A DNA stretch of 64,000 bases, taken from Psychrobacter glacincola. Its GTDB lineage: Bacteria; Pseudomonadota; Gammaproteobacteria; Pseudomonadales; Moraxellaceae. Positions 53,830-62,111 of the stretch are shown piece after piece. The stretch lies in assembly GCF_904846215.1 (NCBI RefSeq), contig NZ_CAJGZK010000003.1, forward strand, positions 62,001 to 126,000, given 5' to 3'. Under the pieces are notes generated by a model. It made no database searches, was not told the origin of the DNA, and saw nothing but the letters and a program-made list of their open reading frames with translations. The stretch's first letter is position 1. Each line of letters opens with the position of its first letter. A program made the translations under genes and the position numbers.

Positions 53830-55314
53830 ATGCATATTCATATTCTTGGTATTTGTGGTACTTTTATGGGCTCGCTGGCATTGCTAGCACGCGAGCTTGG
53901 ACATACGGTGACCGGCTCAGACGCCAATATTTATCCGCCGATGTCCACCCAGCTTGAACAGGCAGGCGTCACTATCGAAGAGGGCTACTTGATAGCGCAT
54001 TTGCAGCCGGCACCGGATCTGGTGGTCGTCGGTAATGCGATGAAGCGCGGTATGGATGTGATTGAATATATGCTGGACACAGGTCTACGCTATACCTCTG
54101 GACCTCAGTTTTTATCTGAGCAAGTATTGCAATCTCGCCATGTCATCGCGGTTGCAGGTACGCATGGTAAGACCACGACGACGACCATGCTTGCGTGGAT
54201 ACTGCACTATGCCGGTATCGACGCTGGATTTTTAATCGGCGGGGTGCCACTTGTCAATACCCTTGATGAGCATTTACAGCACGTCTTTGCTCACAGCAGT
54301 TATTTGGGTGCTGACAACATTGATAATGACGATTCGGCAAATACTGGCTATTTCGTTATCGAAGCAGATGAATATGATTCTGCATTTTTTGATAAGCGCT
54401 CAAAATTCGTGCATTATCGTCCACGTACGGCGATTTTAAACAACTTAGAATTTGATCATGCTGATATTTTTGCCGATCTTGAGGCCATTCAAACCCAATT
54501 TCACCACATGGTACGTATGATTCCAAGCACTGGCAAAATCATCATGCCCACAGCGACTGTTAGCTTAGAGGATACCTTGGCAAAAGGTGTTTGGACACCT
54601 GTTTGGCGGACGGCAGTATTAGAATCAGCGACACATAATACCTATGCAACAGATAATAGTGATTGGCAAGCTGAGCTTATCAGCGAAGATGGTGGTCAAT
54701 TTGCTGTCAGTTTTTTGGCTGATACTGCTGATAAAGAAGCCACGGGAGTCGTCGATTGGTCGATGAGTGGTCTACATAATGTCAATAATGCCCTCGTTGC
54801 CATAGCGGCAGCTTACAATATTGGGGTGAGTGTCAAAACTGCTTGCGCCGCTTTATCAGCATTTGCCGGTATCAAGCGCCGGATGGAGCTTATCGGCAAT
54901 GTAAATGATATCTTAGTCTTTGATGATTTCGCTCATCACCCAACAGCGATTGCTACCACTTTAGATGGTGCTAAGAAAAAGCTAGCGGATAGACGACTTT
55001 GGGCTATCATTGAGCCGCGTAGCAACACCATGAAGATGGGTATCCATCAAGACAGTCTAGCGCAGTCCGCAACGCTCGCCGACCATACGTTATGGTACGA
55101 GCCTACCGGACTTGAATGGGGTCTAAAAGACGTTATTGATAATGCCACTATCGCAAACCCAAGTATTAGCAGCCAACAGGTACTCTCTAACGTGGATGAT
55201 ATCATTACTCATATCTGCACATATGCCAAGGCAGGTGATGCAATTGTGATTATGTCTAATGGTGGCTTTGAAGGTATTCACCAGCGTTTATTAACGGCTT
55301 TAGGTAACAGCTGA
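53830..55314 (+). CDS. mpl: UDP-N-acetylmuramate:L-alanyl-gamma-D-glutamyl-meso-diaminopimelate ligase
   Basis: 494 residues. HIHILGICGTFMGSLALLARELGHTVTGSD is the Rossmann start. The ATP loop GTHGKTTTTTM is at about 112-122. EADEYDSAFFDKRSKFVHYRPRTAILNNLEFDHADIF is the metal and substrate region, and FDDFAHHPTAI identifies Mpl over MurC. It recycles the tripeptide of peptidoglycan by joining it to UDP-MurNAc. An insertion of about 12 residues (SYLGADNIDNDDSAN) lies before EADEYD. GGA lies six bases before the ATG. A strong terminator follows. Confidence 0.96.
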   Translation: MHIHILGICGTFMGSLALLARELGHTVTGSDANIYPPMSTQLEQAGVTIEEGYLIAHLQPAPDLVVVGNAMKRGMDVIEYMLDTGLRYTSGPQFLSEQVLQSRHVIAVAGTHGKTTTTTMLAWILHYAGIDAGFLIGGVPLVNTLDEHLQHVFAHSSYLGADNIDNDDSANTGYFVIEADEYDSAFFDKRSKFVHYRPRTAILNNLEFDHADIFADLEAIQTQFHHMVRMIPSTGKIIMPTATVSLEDTLAKGVWTPVWRTAVLESATHNTYATDNSDWQAELISEDGGQFAVSFLADTADKEATGVVDWSMSGLHNVNNALVAIAAAYNIGVSVKTACAALSAFAGIKRRMELIGNVNDILVFDDFAHHPTAIATTLDGAKKKLADRRLWAIIEPRSNTMKMGIHQDSLAQSATLADHTLWYEPTGLEWGLKDVIDNATIANPSISSQQVLSNVDDIITHICTYAKAGDAIVIMSNGGFEGIHQRLLTALGNS

Positions 55315-55335
55315 TCTGGGCTTTATAATCATACG

Positions 55336-55375
55336 AAAAAAGCGTAGTCTCCTTATCAACGAGCTACGCTTTTTT
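55336..55375 (+). terminator. Terminator of mpl
   Basis: AAAAAAGCGTAG and CTACGCTTTTTT pair over 12 bp with a 16-base loop, followed by T-run. Confidence 0.9.
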
Positions 55376-55407
55376 ATTCTTAGCAAAAATAATTTTACTT
55401 CAATAAC

Positions 55408-55547
55408 TATAGTCAGGGAAAAGTAATATCGATACATCAAGTACTGCTGATATTCATTTTTCTTGCTTGCTGTGCGCTTCGCACTCCAGAGGCTGCAAAA
55501 AATTTATACCAGCAGCACTGTATTTTTTTTAAATTTAATCGACTATA
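55408..55547 (+). repeat. Interspersed 140-bp repeat, alpha-type with divergent core
   Basis: 140 bp, TATAGTCAGGGAAAAG to AATCGACTATA. The arms match the alpha copies, but the far right end (TTAAATTTAATCGACTATA) is more beta-like. The apex is replaced by GTGCGCTTCGCAC, which is itself a perfect short hairpin. It lies between mpl and the GlsB/YeaQ gene. Confidence 0.92.
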
Positions 55548-55762
55548 GATAATAGTACTCAATCATTTTCTTAGCCACTTTCCTGCCTTTGTAACACCCC
55601 GTTTACCTATCACCTCTGCTAAATAGCAAATATCGCTTTTTTCTCACAGAGCCCATACACAGGTAACATTTTTTGCTTATTTCTCAATCTCGATAGTGTT
55701 TACAATGAACTCAACAAAATAAGTAAACCATTATAAATGATACACACTTTAGGAGAATTGAG

Positions 55763-56017
55763 ATGAGCTTTATTTGGATGATTATCGTTGGTCTGGTTGC
55801 AGGTCTATTAGCACGTGCGATTAAACCAGGTAGTGACCCTATGGGTTGGATTATGACCATTATACTGGGTATCGTTGGTGCTATGCTTGGTGGCTTCGTT
55901 GCTGGATTGGTCGGTATCAATGCTGATGGCGGTTTCACTGGTCTAATATTCTCAGTAATCGGTGCGATTATCTTGTTGTTCATTTATGAGATGATTATGA
56001 GTAGACGCCGCGTCTAA
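55763..56017 (+). CDS. GlsB/YeaQ/YmgE family stress-response membrane protein
   Basis: 84 residues with three hydrophobic helices: FIWMIIVGLVAGLLARAI, GWIMTIILGIVGAMLGGFVAGLVG and IFSVIGAIILLFIYEMIM. The family signature is the repeated G-x-x-x-G pattern and the KPG segment. Such transglycosylase-associated-like proteins are stress-induced; function is unclear. AGGAG precedes the ATG. It is a single-gene unit with its own terminator. Confidence 0.9.
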   Translation: MSFIWMIIVGLVAGLLARAIKPGSDPMGWIMTIILGIVGAMLGGFVAGLVGINADGGFTGLIFSVIGAIILLFIYEMIMSRRRV

Positions 56018-56062
56018 TTAGGCACAGCTAAAGAATATATCTAAATAATAAATATACAGAAT

Positions 56063-56091
56063 AAAGGTCTTGTGCAATCAAGGCCTTTTTT
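56063..56091 (+). terminator. Terminator of the GlsB/YeaQ-like gene
   Basis: AAAGGTCTTG and CAAGGCCTTT form a 10-bp stem with one wobble and a 6-base loop, ending in a T-run. Confidence 0.85.
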
Positions 56092-56198
56092 ATTGCTGCC
56101 ATTTCCTCTCTCATTAGCTATTGATAAACATTACTTTTGTCCCCATTTAACTTATAATATCAAACCTATTTTTTATCTTTATCATTGAGGTGAGCCTT

Positions 56199-56753
56199 AT
56201 GGCGTTACTCCCTATTTTAAGCTATCCAGACCCGCGCCTGCGTACGATTGCGACGCCTGTCAAGGAAGTTACTGCTGAAATCAAAACCCTAATCACCGAT
56301 ATGATTGAGACCATGTATGAGGCGCAAGGTATCGGTCTGGCTGCGAGCCAAGTTGATCGCCATATTCAGCTTATCGTTATCGATTTATCAGAAGATAAAG
56401 ACAGCCCAAGAGTATTTATCAATCCAAAAGTAACGCCATTGGTTGAAGAAAAGCAGTCGTATGAAGAAGGCTGTCTGTCGGTGCCGGATGTCTATGACAA
56501 GGTTGAGCGCCCAAATAAGGTGCGTATTGAAGCACTAGATCAAGATGGTAATGCTATCGATGAAGAAGTTGAAGGCTTACTGGCAGTATGTATTCAACAC
56601 GAAATGGATCATCTAAGTGGGGTTATTTTCGTTGATTATTTGTCGCGTTTGAAACAGACGCGTGCGCGTGATAAGGTGCGTAAAGTCCTTAAAATACGTG
56701 AAAAACAAGGCGAGCAAGTAGCGGAAAAAGAGCCACAGCCCGCAAATTCTTAA
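56199..56753 (+). CDS. def: Peptide deformylase
   Basis: 184 residues from the ATG at 56199, eight bases after GAGG. A GTG three codons earlier overlaps that site and is less likely. The three deformylase motifs are present: [19 protein letters not shown] and QHEMDHLSG, which give the Cys and two His metal ligands and the catalytic Glu. It removes the formyl group from new proteins. The C-terminal helix is extended with Lys/Glu residues. There is no fmt or dprA next to it, unlike many relatives, so this could be a second def copy. Confidence 0.95.
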   Translation: MALLPILSYPDPRLRTIATPVKEVTAEIKTLITDMIETMYEAQGIGLAASQVDRHIQLIVIDLSEDKDSPRVFINPKVTPLVEEKQSYEEGCLSVPDVYDKVERPNKVRIEALDQDGNAIDEEVEGLLAVCIQHEMDHLSGVIFVDYLSRLKQTRARDKVRKVLKIREKQGEQVAEKEPQPANS

Positions 56754-56995
56754 TATATTTCTTTGATGAGCTGATTGCATACGCTTCTCGTTAGAGCGTT
56801 TTGTCGTCGCTTGTGCTACGTTTTAACTGCTGCCTGTTGTAGATACAGCACATAGCGCAGTGATAAGGCCGTGATATTTCATTTTTAAAGAAGTTAGCTT
56901 TACTTTTTTAACCTACCTTATTTCTATTATTGTTTTTATGATGGTCTTTATTTATTGCCTCTATCAAACACCCGTCTTTATTAAAGGTTTTTACC

Positions 56996-58171
56996 ATGAT
57001 CAAAATCGACCAATATTTTGACCCTGCTGGCTGGCAGAAATTTACCAAAGCGGCTGAAGGTCGTGAAACACCATTTTTGGTGGTTGATCTTAATCGTATT
57101 AAAATAAAATATCATGAAATGGTTGGTCTTTTTCCTACTGCTAAAATCCATTATGCGATGAAAGCAAGTCCTGCTGTCGAAGTCATCAATCTGCTCGCTG
57201 AGCTTGGTTCAAACTTTGACTGTGCGTCGATTTATGAGCTTGATCGCGTGCTTGACTGCGGCGTCGATGCCTCACGTATCTCTTATGGCAATACCATCAA
57301 AAAACCTGAGCATGTCAAATACGCCTTTGAAAAAGGGATCGATTTGTATGCGACCGACTCAGAAGCGGATTTAAAAAACATCGCAAAACATGCACCTGGC
57401 TCAAAAATATTCGTACGTATCTTGGTACAAGGATCAGAGACTGCTGAGTGGCCGTTGTCACGCAAGTTTGGTTGTCACCCCAATATGGCGATTGAGCTCT
57501 TGATTCAAGCGCAGGAATTGGGCTTAGTACCTTATGGCATCTCATTCCATGTGGGCAGTCAGCAAAAAGACGTTGCTGCTTGGGATGATGCCTTAGCCAA
57601 AGTTAAATACATGTTTGACTGGATGAAGAACGAAGAAGGCATTAAGCTACGAATGATTAATTTGGGTGGCGGCTTTCCGGCAAATTATATGAGCGAAGTC
57701 AATCCTATTAAAGTCTACGCTGAAGAGATTAAAAGCTACTTAAGCGACGACTATAGTGCGGAAGACATGCCTGAGATTATTTTAGAGCCCGGTCGCTCGT
57801 TGGTGGGTGATTCAGGCGTTCTGGTCAGTGACGTGGTATTGATTTCTCGTAAATCGCATACTGATTTGACGCGCTGGGTCTATACCGACGTAGGCTTATT
57901 CCAAGGTTTAATCGAAACTTTGGGTGAAGCCATCAAATACCCTGTTTATACGCCTAAAATGGAAACCTCGACCAGTGCAGGTACGGTGGTATTAGCAGGT
58001 CCTACTTGTGATTCAACTGACATCATGTATGAAGAAGCAGGCTATCAGCTACCAGAAGAGCTTGAGATTGGTGACAAGATATTTTGGTTGACCACGGGTG
58101 CTTATACCAACTCTTATTCCTCTATTGAGTTTAATGGTTTTCCACCTTTAGAAGTGGTCTATGCTGACTAG
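56996..58171 (+). CDS. PLP-dependent ornithine/lysine-type decarboxylase (alanine racemase fold)
   Basis: 391 residues. The PLP lysine is K56 in HYAMKAS. SYGNTIKKPEH, SFHVGSQQKD, NLGGGFPANY and ILEPGRSLVGDSG bind the cofactor phosphate. CDSTDIMYE near residue 340 holds the catalytic Cys and substrate-binding Asp of the eukaryotic-like ornithine decarboxylase family. The product is probably putrescine or cadaverine, for polyamine synthesis. Ornithine versus lysine preference cannot be read with confidence. The protein is smaller than aspartate-fold SpeC. Upstream AAGG lies 10 bases before the ATG. A perfect terminator follows. Confidence 0.9.
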   Translation: MIKIDQYFDPAGWQKFTKAAEGRETPFLVVDLNRIKIKYHEMVGLFPTAKIHYAMKASPAVEVINLLAELGSNFDCASIYELDRVLDCGVDASRISYGNTIKKPEHVKYAFEKGIDLYATDSEADLKNIAKHAPGSKIFVRILVQGSETAEWPLSRKFGCHPNMAIELLIQAQELGLVPYGISFHVGSQQKDVAAWDDALAKVKYMFDWMKNEEGIKLRMINLGGGFPANYMSEVNPIKVYAEEIKSYLSDDYSAEDMPEIILEPGRSLVGDSGVLVSDVVLISRKSHTDLTRWVYTDVGLFQGLIETLGEAIKYPVYTPKMETSTSAGTVVLAGPTCDSTDIMYEEAGYQLPEELEIGDKIFWLTTGAYTNSYSSIEFNGFPPLEVVYAD

Positions 58172-58195
58172 TTTTTGATAAATGATGGTTGATAT

Positions 58196-58236
58196 AAAAA
58201 AGCGCGGCATTGTGAATAACAGTGCCGCGCTTTTTT
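58196..58236 (+). terminator. Terminator of the decarboxylase gene
   Basis: GCGCGGCA and TGCCGCGC form a GC-rich stem flanked by six A and six T. It could also act in reverse for the secretin-like gene ending at 58316. Confidence 0.93.
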
Positions 58237-58249
58237 ATGTTTATTTCGC

Positions 58250-58313
58250 TATAGTCAGAGAAAAGTAATATCGATACATCACGTACTGCTGATATTAAGT
58301 TGTTTTAACTATA
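58250..58313 (+). repeat. Internally deleted alpha-type repeat copy
   Basis: 64 bp. The intact left arm TATAGTCAGAGAAAAG through GTACTGCTGATATT is joined directly to GTTTTAACTATA, losing the shared centre and most of the right arm. Both termini remain. Confidence 0.85.
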
Positions 58314-58315
58314 GC

Positions 58316-59278
58316 TTACTGCACCAGTATCGATATTGGAATATCATTGCTACGGCTATTATTTTGCTTGCCACCATAGCTTGCACTTTGATTTTGGGTG
58401 TTTTGAGAGATTTGTCCGATCGTCACCCACTGTCCACGTGGCACAATAATGGTGCTGTTTAATCTTTGCCCTTGCACGCTACTATTATAACCATAGCGAT
58501 TATAAGAAGGATTGGCGCGCACCAACTGCTCTTCAACCTGTGATAACTTTACTTCAACTTGTCCATTAGCAAGCAGCCTTGGCATTACCGCGATACCTTG
58601 GGTCGTTGGCAATAATACCTGTTGTTGAATAATAATCTGCCCTAATGGATGATTGCCTATTTGATTGCCATAAGCTCGATAACGTGGATAAAGGTTAGCA
58701 TTATAGCTTTGGGTTAGTGACCATAACGTGCCTGTACTAATACTCGCGGCGCTACCAGATAAAGTTTGGACTTGATATAAGTTATTGGTTTGCTGTTGGC
58801 CATTACTCTGGTTGATAACGCCTACGCCTTGAATACTGCGATTACTGATAATGACCTGACCTTGCTGTATATTACCTTGGCTACTGTTATTATTGCCTAC
58901 GCGTACAGAGACCGTTAGCGCTTGCGGCTGACGGTCAATCTGTGTCAATAGCTGTTGTACCATCCGATAATTGGCAGCAGTGGTACGAAGTACTAGCTTA
59001 TCTTGATATATCGTGACTGTACCGCCGTCGCGGCTACTATTTAGCTGCTGATGTACGGCAGGTAATAACGCATCGCCGCCATAAGTATCGATGACGTAAG
59101 TCTCATAACTGCTTGGATTATTGCTTTGATAACTGCTTTGATTATTGGCAGCTTGCACTGCTAATGGCAGGATAGTCAGACTTAATGCAAAGACTGTTTG
59201 ACGGGCGTAGCCAACCCTTTTATGAGTAGTAATAGCACAGCTGACTATTGCTATGAGGTTATAGCTAAACTTATTCAT
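58316..59278 (-). CDS. Exported Q/N-rich protein with secretin-N-like domain
   Basis: 320 residues. AGGAG lies before the ATG at 59278. A long signal region ends about residue 43 (TVFALSLTILPLAVQA). After a Ser/Asn-rich stretch, YVIDTYGGDALLPAVHQQLNSSRDGGTVTIYQDKLVLRTTAANYRMVQQLLTQIDRQPQALTVSVRVG resembles the short N-domains of type II/III secretins and pilus PilQ. The remaining 200 residues are Gln/Asn/Ser/Tyr-rich with repeated QSY/QSN pieces, and they lack the secretin beta-barrel. It may therefore be a periplasmic or outer-membrane accessory protein of unknown role. It is the only minus-strand gene between the decarboxylase and dapB. Confidence 0.6.
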   Translation of the reverse strand: MNKFSYNLIAIVSCAITTHKRVGYARQTVFALSLTILPLAVQAANNQSSYQSNNPSSYETYVIDTYGGDALLPAVHQQLNSSRDGGTVTIYQDKLVLRTTAANYRMVQQLLTQIDRQPQALTVSVRVGNNNSSQGNIQQGQVIISNRSIQGVGVINQSNGQQQTNNLYQVQTLSGSAASISTGTLWSLTQSYNANLYPRYRAYGNQIGNHPLGQIIIQQQVLLPTTQGIAVMPRLLANGQVEVKLSQVEEQLVRANPSYNRYGYNSSVQGQRLNSTIIVPRGQWVTIGQISQNTQNQSASYGGKQNNSRSNDIPISILVQ

Positions 59279-59345
59279 GTATAACTCCTAGTAGTCATCA
59301 ATCAGTCATTAAAAAGCCAATTCTTTAAACCATCGTTATTCAAAT

Positions 59346-60176
59346 TTAGTCATTCAAACCTAAGACATCCTGCATATTGTATTGACCAATGGGCTGTTGA
59401 ACGATCCAAGTAGCGGCGCGCACCGCACCAGCAGCAAAAGTCATTCGCGCACGGGCACGATGGGTAATCTCAACGACTTCGCCATCCGCAATAAACATCA
59501 CGGTATGATCACCAATAATTTCACCGCCGCGTATCGCATGAATACCAATCGTACCTGCTTCGCGCTCGCCAGTTTGTCCTTCACGGCCATAGACAGCGAC
59601 GTCTTTTAGGTTCTGCCCACGTGCTTCTGCCACAGCCTCTGCCATCATATAAGCAGTGCCCGATGGCGCATCGATTTTATGCTTATGATGCGCTTCGATG
59701 ATTTCGACATCGGCATCCTTCCCAAACGCTTTGGCAGCCAGACCTAATAGCTTTAATGACAGATTAACGCCTGTTGAATAATTGCCTGCGTAGACGATAG
59801 CAATTTGCTCACTTGCTGTTGCCAATACCTGCTCTTGCTGCTCATTAAAGCCTGTCGTGCCAATAACCATAGCGACGTTGTGCTCAGCACAGACTTGCAT
59901 ATTTTGTTCAGTGGCAGCAGGCAAGCTAAAATCGATCAATACATCAATATCGCTGATAACTGCTTTTAGGTCATCGACAATCTGTATCTCTAAACGCCCG
60001 ATAGCCGCAACTTCTCCCGCATCTGCTCCGACCAAACTTGAGCCTTGGCGCTCAATCGCTGCACTCAGCGTCGTTTTCGGATTGTCTTGTGTCGCTTCGA
60101 TAAGCATACGTCCCATACGTCCGCCGGCACCGATGACACCGACCTTAATTACTTTTTTGTTCTCTTGCTGACTCAT
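59346..60176 (-). CDS. dapB: 4-hydroxy-tetrahydrodipicolinate reductase
   Basis: 276 residues. The dinucleotide loop is GVIGAGGRMGRMLIEA at about 13-28. IEAHHKHKIDAPSGTAYMMAEAVA has the catalytic His-Lys motif, and GREGQTGEREAGTIGIHAIRGGEIIGDHTVMF confirms DapB. It makes tetrahydrodipicolinate for lysine and diaminopimelate synthesis. AGGAC precedes the ATG. It lies downstream of dnaJ in the same direction, separated by the palindrome at 60279, and this dnaJ-dapB order is common in gammaproteobacteria. Confidence 0.97.
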   Translation of the reverse strand: MSQQENKKVIKVGVIGAGGRMGRMLIEATQDNPKTTLSAAIERQGSSLVGADAGEVAAIGRLEIQIVDDLKAVISDIDVLIDFSLPAATEQNMQVCAEHNVAMVIGTTGFNEQQEQVLATASEQIAIVYAGNYSTGVNLSLKLLGLAAKAFGKDADVEIIEAHHKHKIDAPSGTAYMMAEAVAEARGQNLKDVAVYGREGQTGEREAGTIGIHAIRGGEIIGDHTVMFIADGEVVEITHRARARMTFAAGAVRAATWIVQQPIGQYNMQDVLGLND

Positions 60177-60278
60177 ATAATTGTCCTGAATGCTTTGTTT
60201 TTGATACGCTGGTTTTTAAATTTATTAGGCTAAGTTTAGCAAATATCAGCCTATGAATGGTTTTTTATAGCACCAATA

Positions 60279-60316
60279 AAAACCCCGATAGTTTCACGTG
60301 AAACTATCGGGGTTTT
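60279..60316. terminator. Perfect 38-bp palindrome between dnaJ and dapB with parS-like core
   Basis: The two 19-base halves (AAAACCCCGATAGTTTCAC and its exact complement) meet with no loop. The flanking A-run and T-run make it a terminator for dnaJ, ahead of dapB. The centre GTTTCACGTGAAAC (60291-60304) is identical to the core of the yheS site, and AGTTTCACGTGAAACT matches 14 of 16 parS positions. Dual use as terminator and ParB site is inferred. Confidence 0.8.
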
Positions 60317-60346
60317 ATCAGCTATTCATCTAAGTAAATGATCCTG

Positions 60347-61486
60347 TTAGTCGAACAAATCGCCAATCTTTTTAAAAAAAGACTTTTTATGTGGTGACTG
60401 CTGATGCTTACTATCACCATCCAATGTATCTTGGAATTGACGCAATAGATCTTTTTGCTCACGGGTCAGATTCACTGGCGTCTCGATGACCACGCGGCAA
60501 ATCAAATCACCTTTCATCGTCGTGCGTACTGGCGTCACGCCTCTACCACGTACGCGCAGCAATTTACCACTTTGTGTCCCTTCTGCGACCTTGATTTTTA
60601 CTTTACCATCTAAGGTTGGGATTTCCACTTCTTTACCGAGTGCTGCATCCGTAATGCTAACCGGCACATCCATATACAAATCAGCACCTTGACGCGTAAA
60701 GACATTGTGCGGTTTGACACGTACTTCGACGTATAAATCGCCGTTTTGTACGCCTGCGCCGCCCGCTTCGCCTTCGCCTGCCAAACGGACGCGATCGCCA
60801 TCATCAACGCCTGCTGGGATAGAGACTTCTAGCGTACGTGACTTGTCTTTGACGCCATTACCATGACAGTCAGAACAAGGGTTTTTGATTTGTTTACCAG
60901 TACCGCCACAATGTGGGCAGGCCTGTTGAACAGCGAAGAATCCTTGCTGCATACGGACTTGACCTTGACCATGACAGGTTTGGCAAGTCACGATATCAGA
61001 AGCATTTTTTGCGCCTTTACCATCACAAGTATCACAAGGCGCAGGAGCTGTAAAGCTGATTTCTTTTTTGCAGCCGCGTACCGCTTCCTCTAAGGTCAGC
61101 TCAGTCACATAACGCAAGTCTGAGCCGCGACGCGAACGTCCACTGCCGCCGCCACGCGATTGACCAAAGATATCACCAAAGTTACCAAAGATATCGCCGA
61201 AGATGTCTTGGAAATTCCCCCCGCCACCGCCGCCGCCGAAACCACCACCGCCCATGCCATTTTCAAAAGCAGCATGACCCATACGGTCATACGCTGAGCG
61301 CTTTTCTTCGCTACTCAATACTTCATAAGCCATCGATGCTTCTTTAAATTTGTCTTCAGCATCAGGGTCGTCAGAGTTACGGTCTGGATGGTATTTCATG
61401 GCAAGCTTGCGGTAGGCTCGCTTGATCTCTTTGTTATCAGCGGTCTTACTGACACCTAGTATTTCATAAAAATCGCGCTTACTCAT
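60347..61486 (-). CDS. dnaJ: Molecular chaperone DnaJ
   Basis: 379 residues from the ATG at 61486, which has AGGAG six bases upstream. A reading from 61507 adds seven unsupported residues. The J-domain has HPD at 33-35. A Gly/Phe-rich region (about 75-115, with runs of Gly) follows. Four zinc CxxCxGxG repeats are [24 protein letters not shown] and CSDCHGNG. It is the class I co-chaperone of DnaK. dnaK is not in the window. A palindrome GTTTCATATGAAAC lies 73 bp upstream. Confidence 0.97.
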   Translation of the reverse strand: MSKRDFYEILGVSKTADNKEIKRAYRKLAMKYHPDRNSDDPDAEDKFKEASMAYEVLSSEEKRSAYDRMGHAAFENGMGGGGFGGGGGGGNFQDIFGDIFGNFGDIFGQSRGGGSGRSRRGSDLRYVTELTLEEAVRGCKKEISFTAPAPCDTCDGKGAKNASDIVTCQTCHGQGQVRMQQGFFAVQQACPHCGGTGKQIKNPCSDCHGNGVKDKSRTLEVSIPAGVDDGDRVRLAGEGEAGGAGVQNGDLYVEVRVKPHNVFTRQGADLYMDVPVSITDAALGKEVEIPTLDGKVKIKVAEGTQSGKLLRVRGRGVTPVRTTMKGDLICRVVIETPVNLTREQKDLLRQFQDTLDGDSKHQQSPHKKSFFKKIGDLFD

Positions 61487-61558
61487 GGGCTCTCCTATCG
61501 TCTTCACAGTCCACCGCTTGGTCGATTTATCATTTGATGATGCTCATTATCGCTGAAG

Positions 61559-61572
61559 GTTTCATATGAAAC
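61559..61572. promoter_or_regulatory. Palindrome GTTTCATATGAAAC upstream of dnaJ
   Basis: A perfect 14-bp palindrome identical to the parS core except for the two central bases (TA for CG). It lies 73 bp before the dnaJ start and about 1.3 kb from the perfect core at 60291. It could be a degenerate ParB site, an operator, or chance. Confidence 0.35.
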
Positions 61573-61911
61573 ATATCGCAATATAAAGAACATCAATGTT
61601 AATCGTATAAATCTTACCAGCGAATACAGTGGGGTGCTGCTTAGTCAAATCAATTATTAAAAGTTTGCGCTATTTATGGAGATGGCAGCACCATTTATCA
61701 AGTTGGCGAAGCGACAAAGTATTAATTAGACTCTTTAGCAATGGTTAAAAAGATTTTGTTAAAGAATAAATAAAGGTTTTTATACCTGAATAATGCTCAA
61801 CCATGCTAGTATTTATCGCCATATTGATAGTTATCGTCGAGTCCGTTTAAAACATAAGGGCTACTTAAGTTGACGCTCTTTTATTTTGAGCTAACCCTAC
61901 TTAGATATTAT

Positions 61912-62056
61912 TATAGTCAGTCCTAAATAAAAGAAGTACAAATGTTATCAATCACTACTGGGGTTAATTTTCCTTGCTTGCTGTGCCTACGCAGACAGAG
62001 GCTGCGAATAATTAACCTCAGTAGTTCTGTACTCTTTTAAAAGTGGATCAACTATA
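61912..62056 (+). repeat. Interspersed 140-bp repeat, gamma-type arms
   Basis: 145 bp, TATAGTCAGTCC to GATCAACTATA. Left-arm ACTGGGGTTAAT pairs with right-arm ATTAACCTCAGT with one mismatch. The centre is the shared CTTGCTTGCTGTGCCTACGC. It is close to the copy at 31963. It lies between dnaJ and the DUF2939-like gene. Confidence 0.92.
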
Positions 62057-62111
62057 TTTAGACCCCTATTTACCCTCATCGCCATTATGCTTGCATCAAG
62101 GTATCGATTTT

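Noticed and set aside
58432-58446. CACGTG with weak parS-like flanks inside the secretin-like gene
   Set aside because: Flanks match parS poorly on the left side, and the sequence is explained by the coding segment RGQWVTIG.
62043-62111. Upstream extension of the DUF2939-like gene into the repeat
   Set aside because: The extension is non-conserved in character and precedes a clear signal/anchor sequence starting MKKL at 62112.
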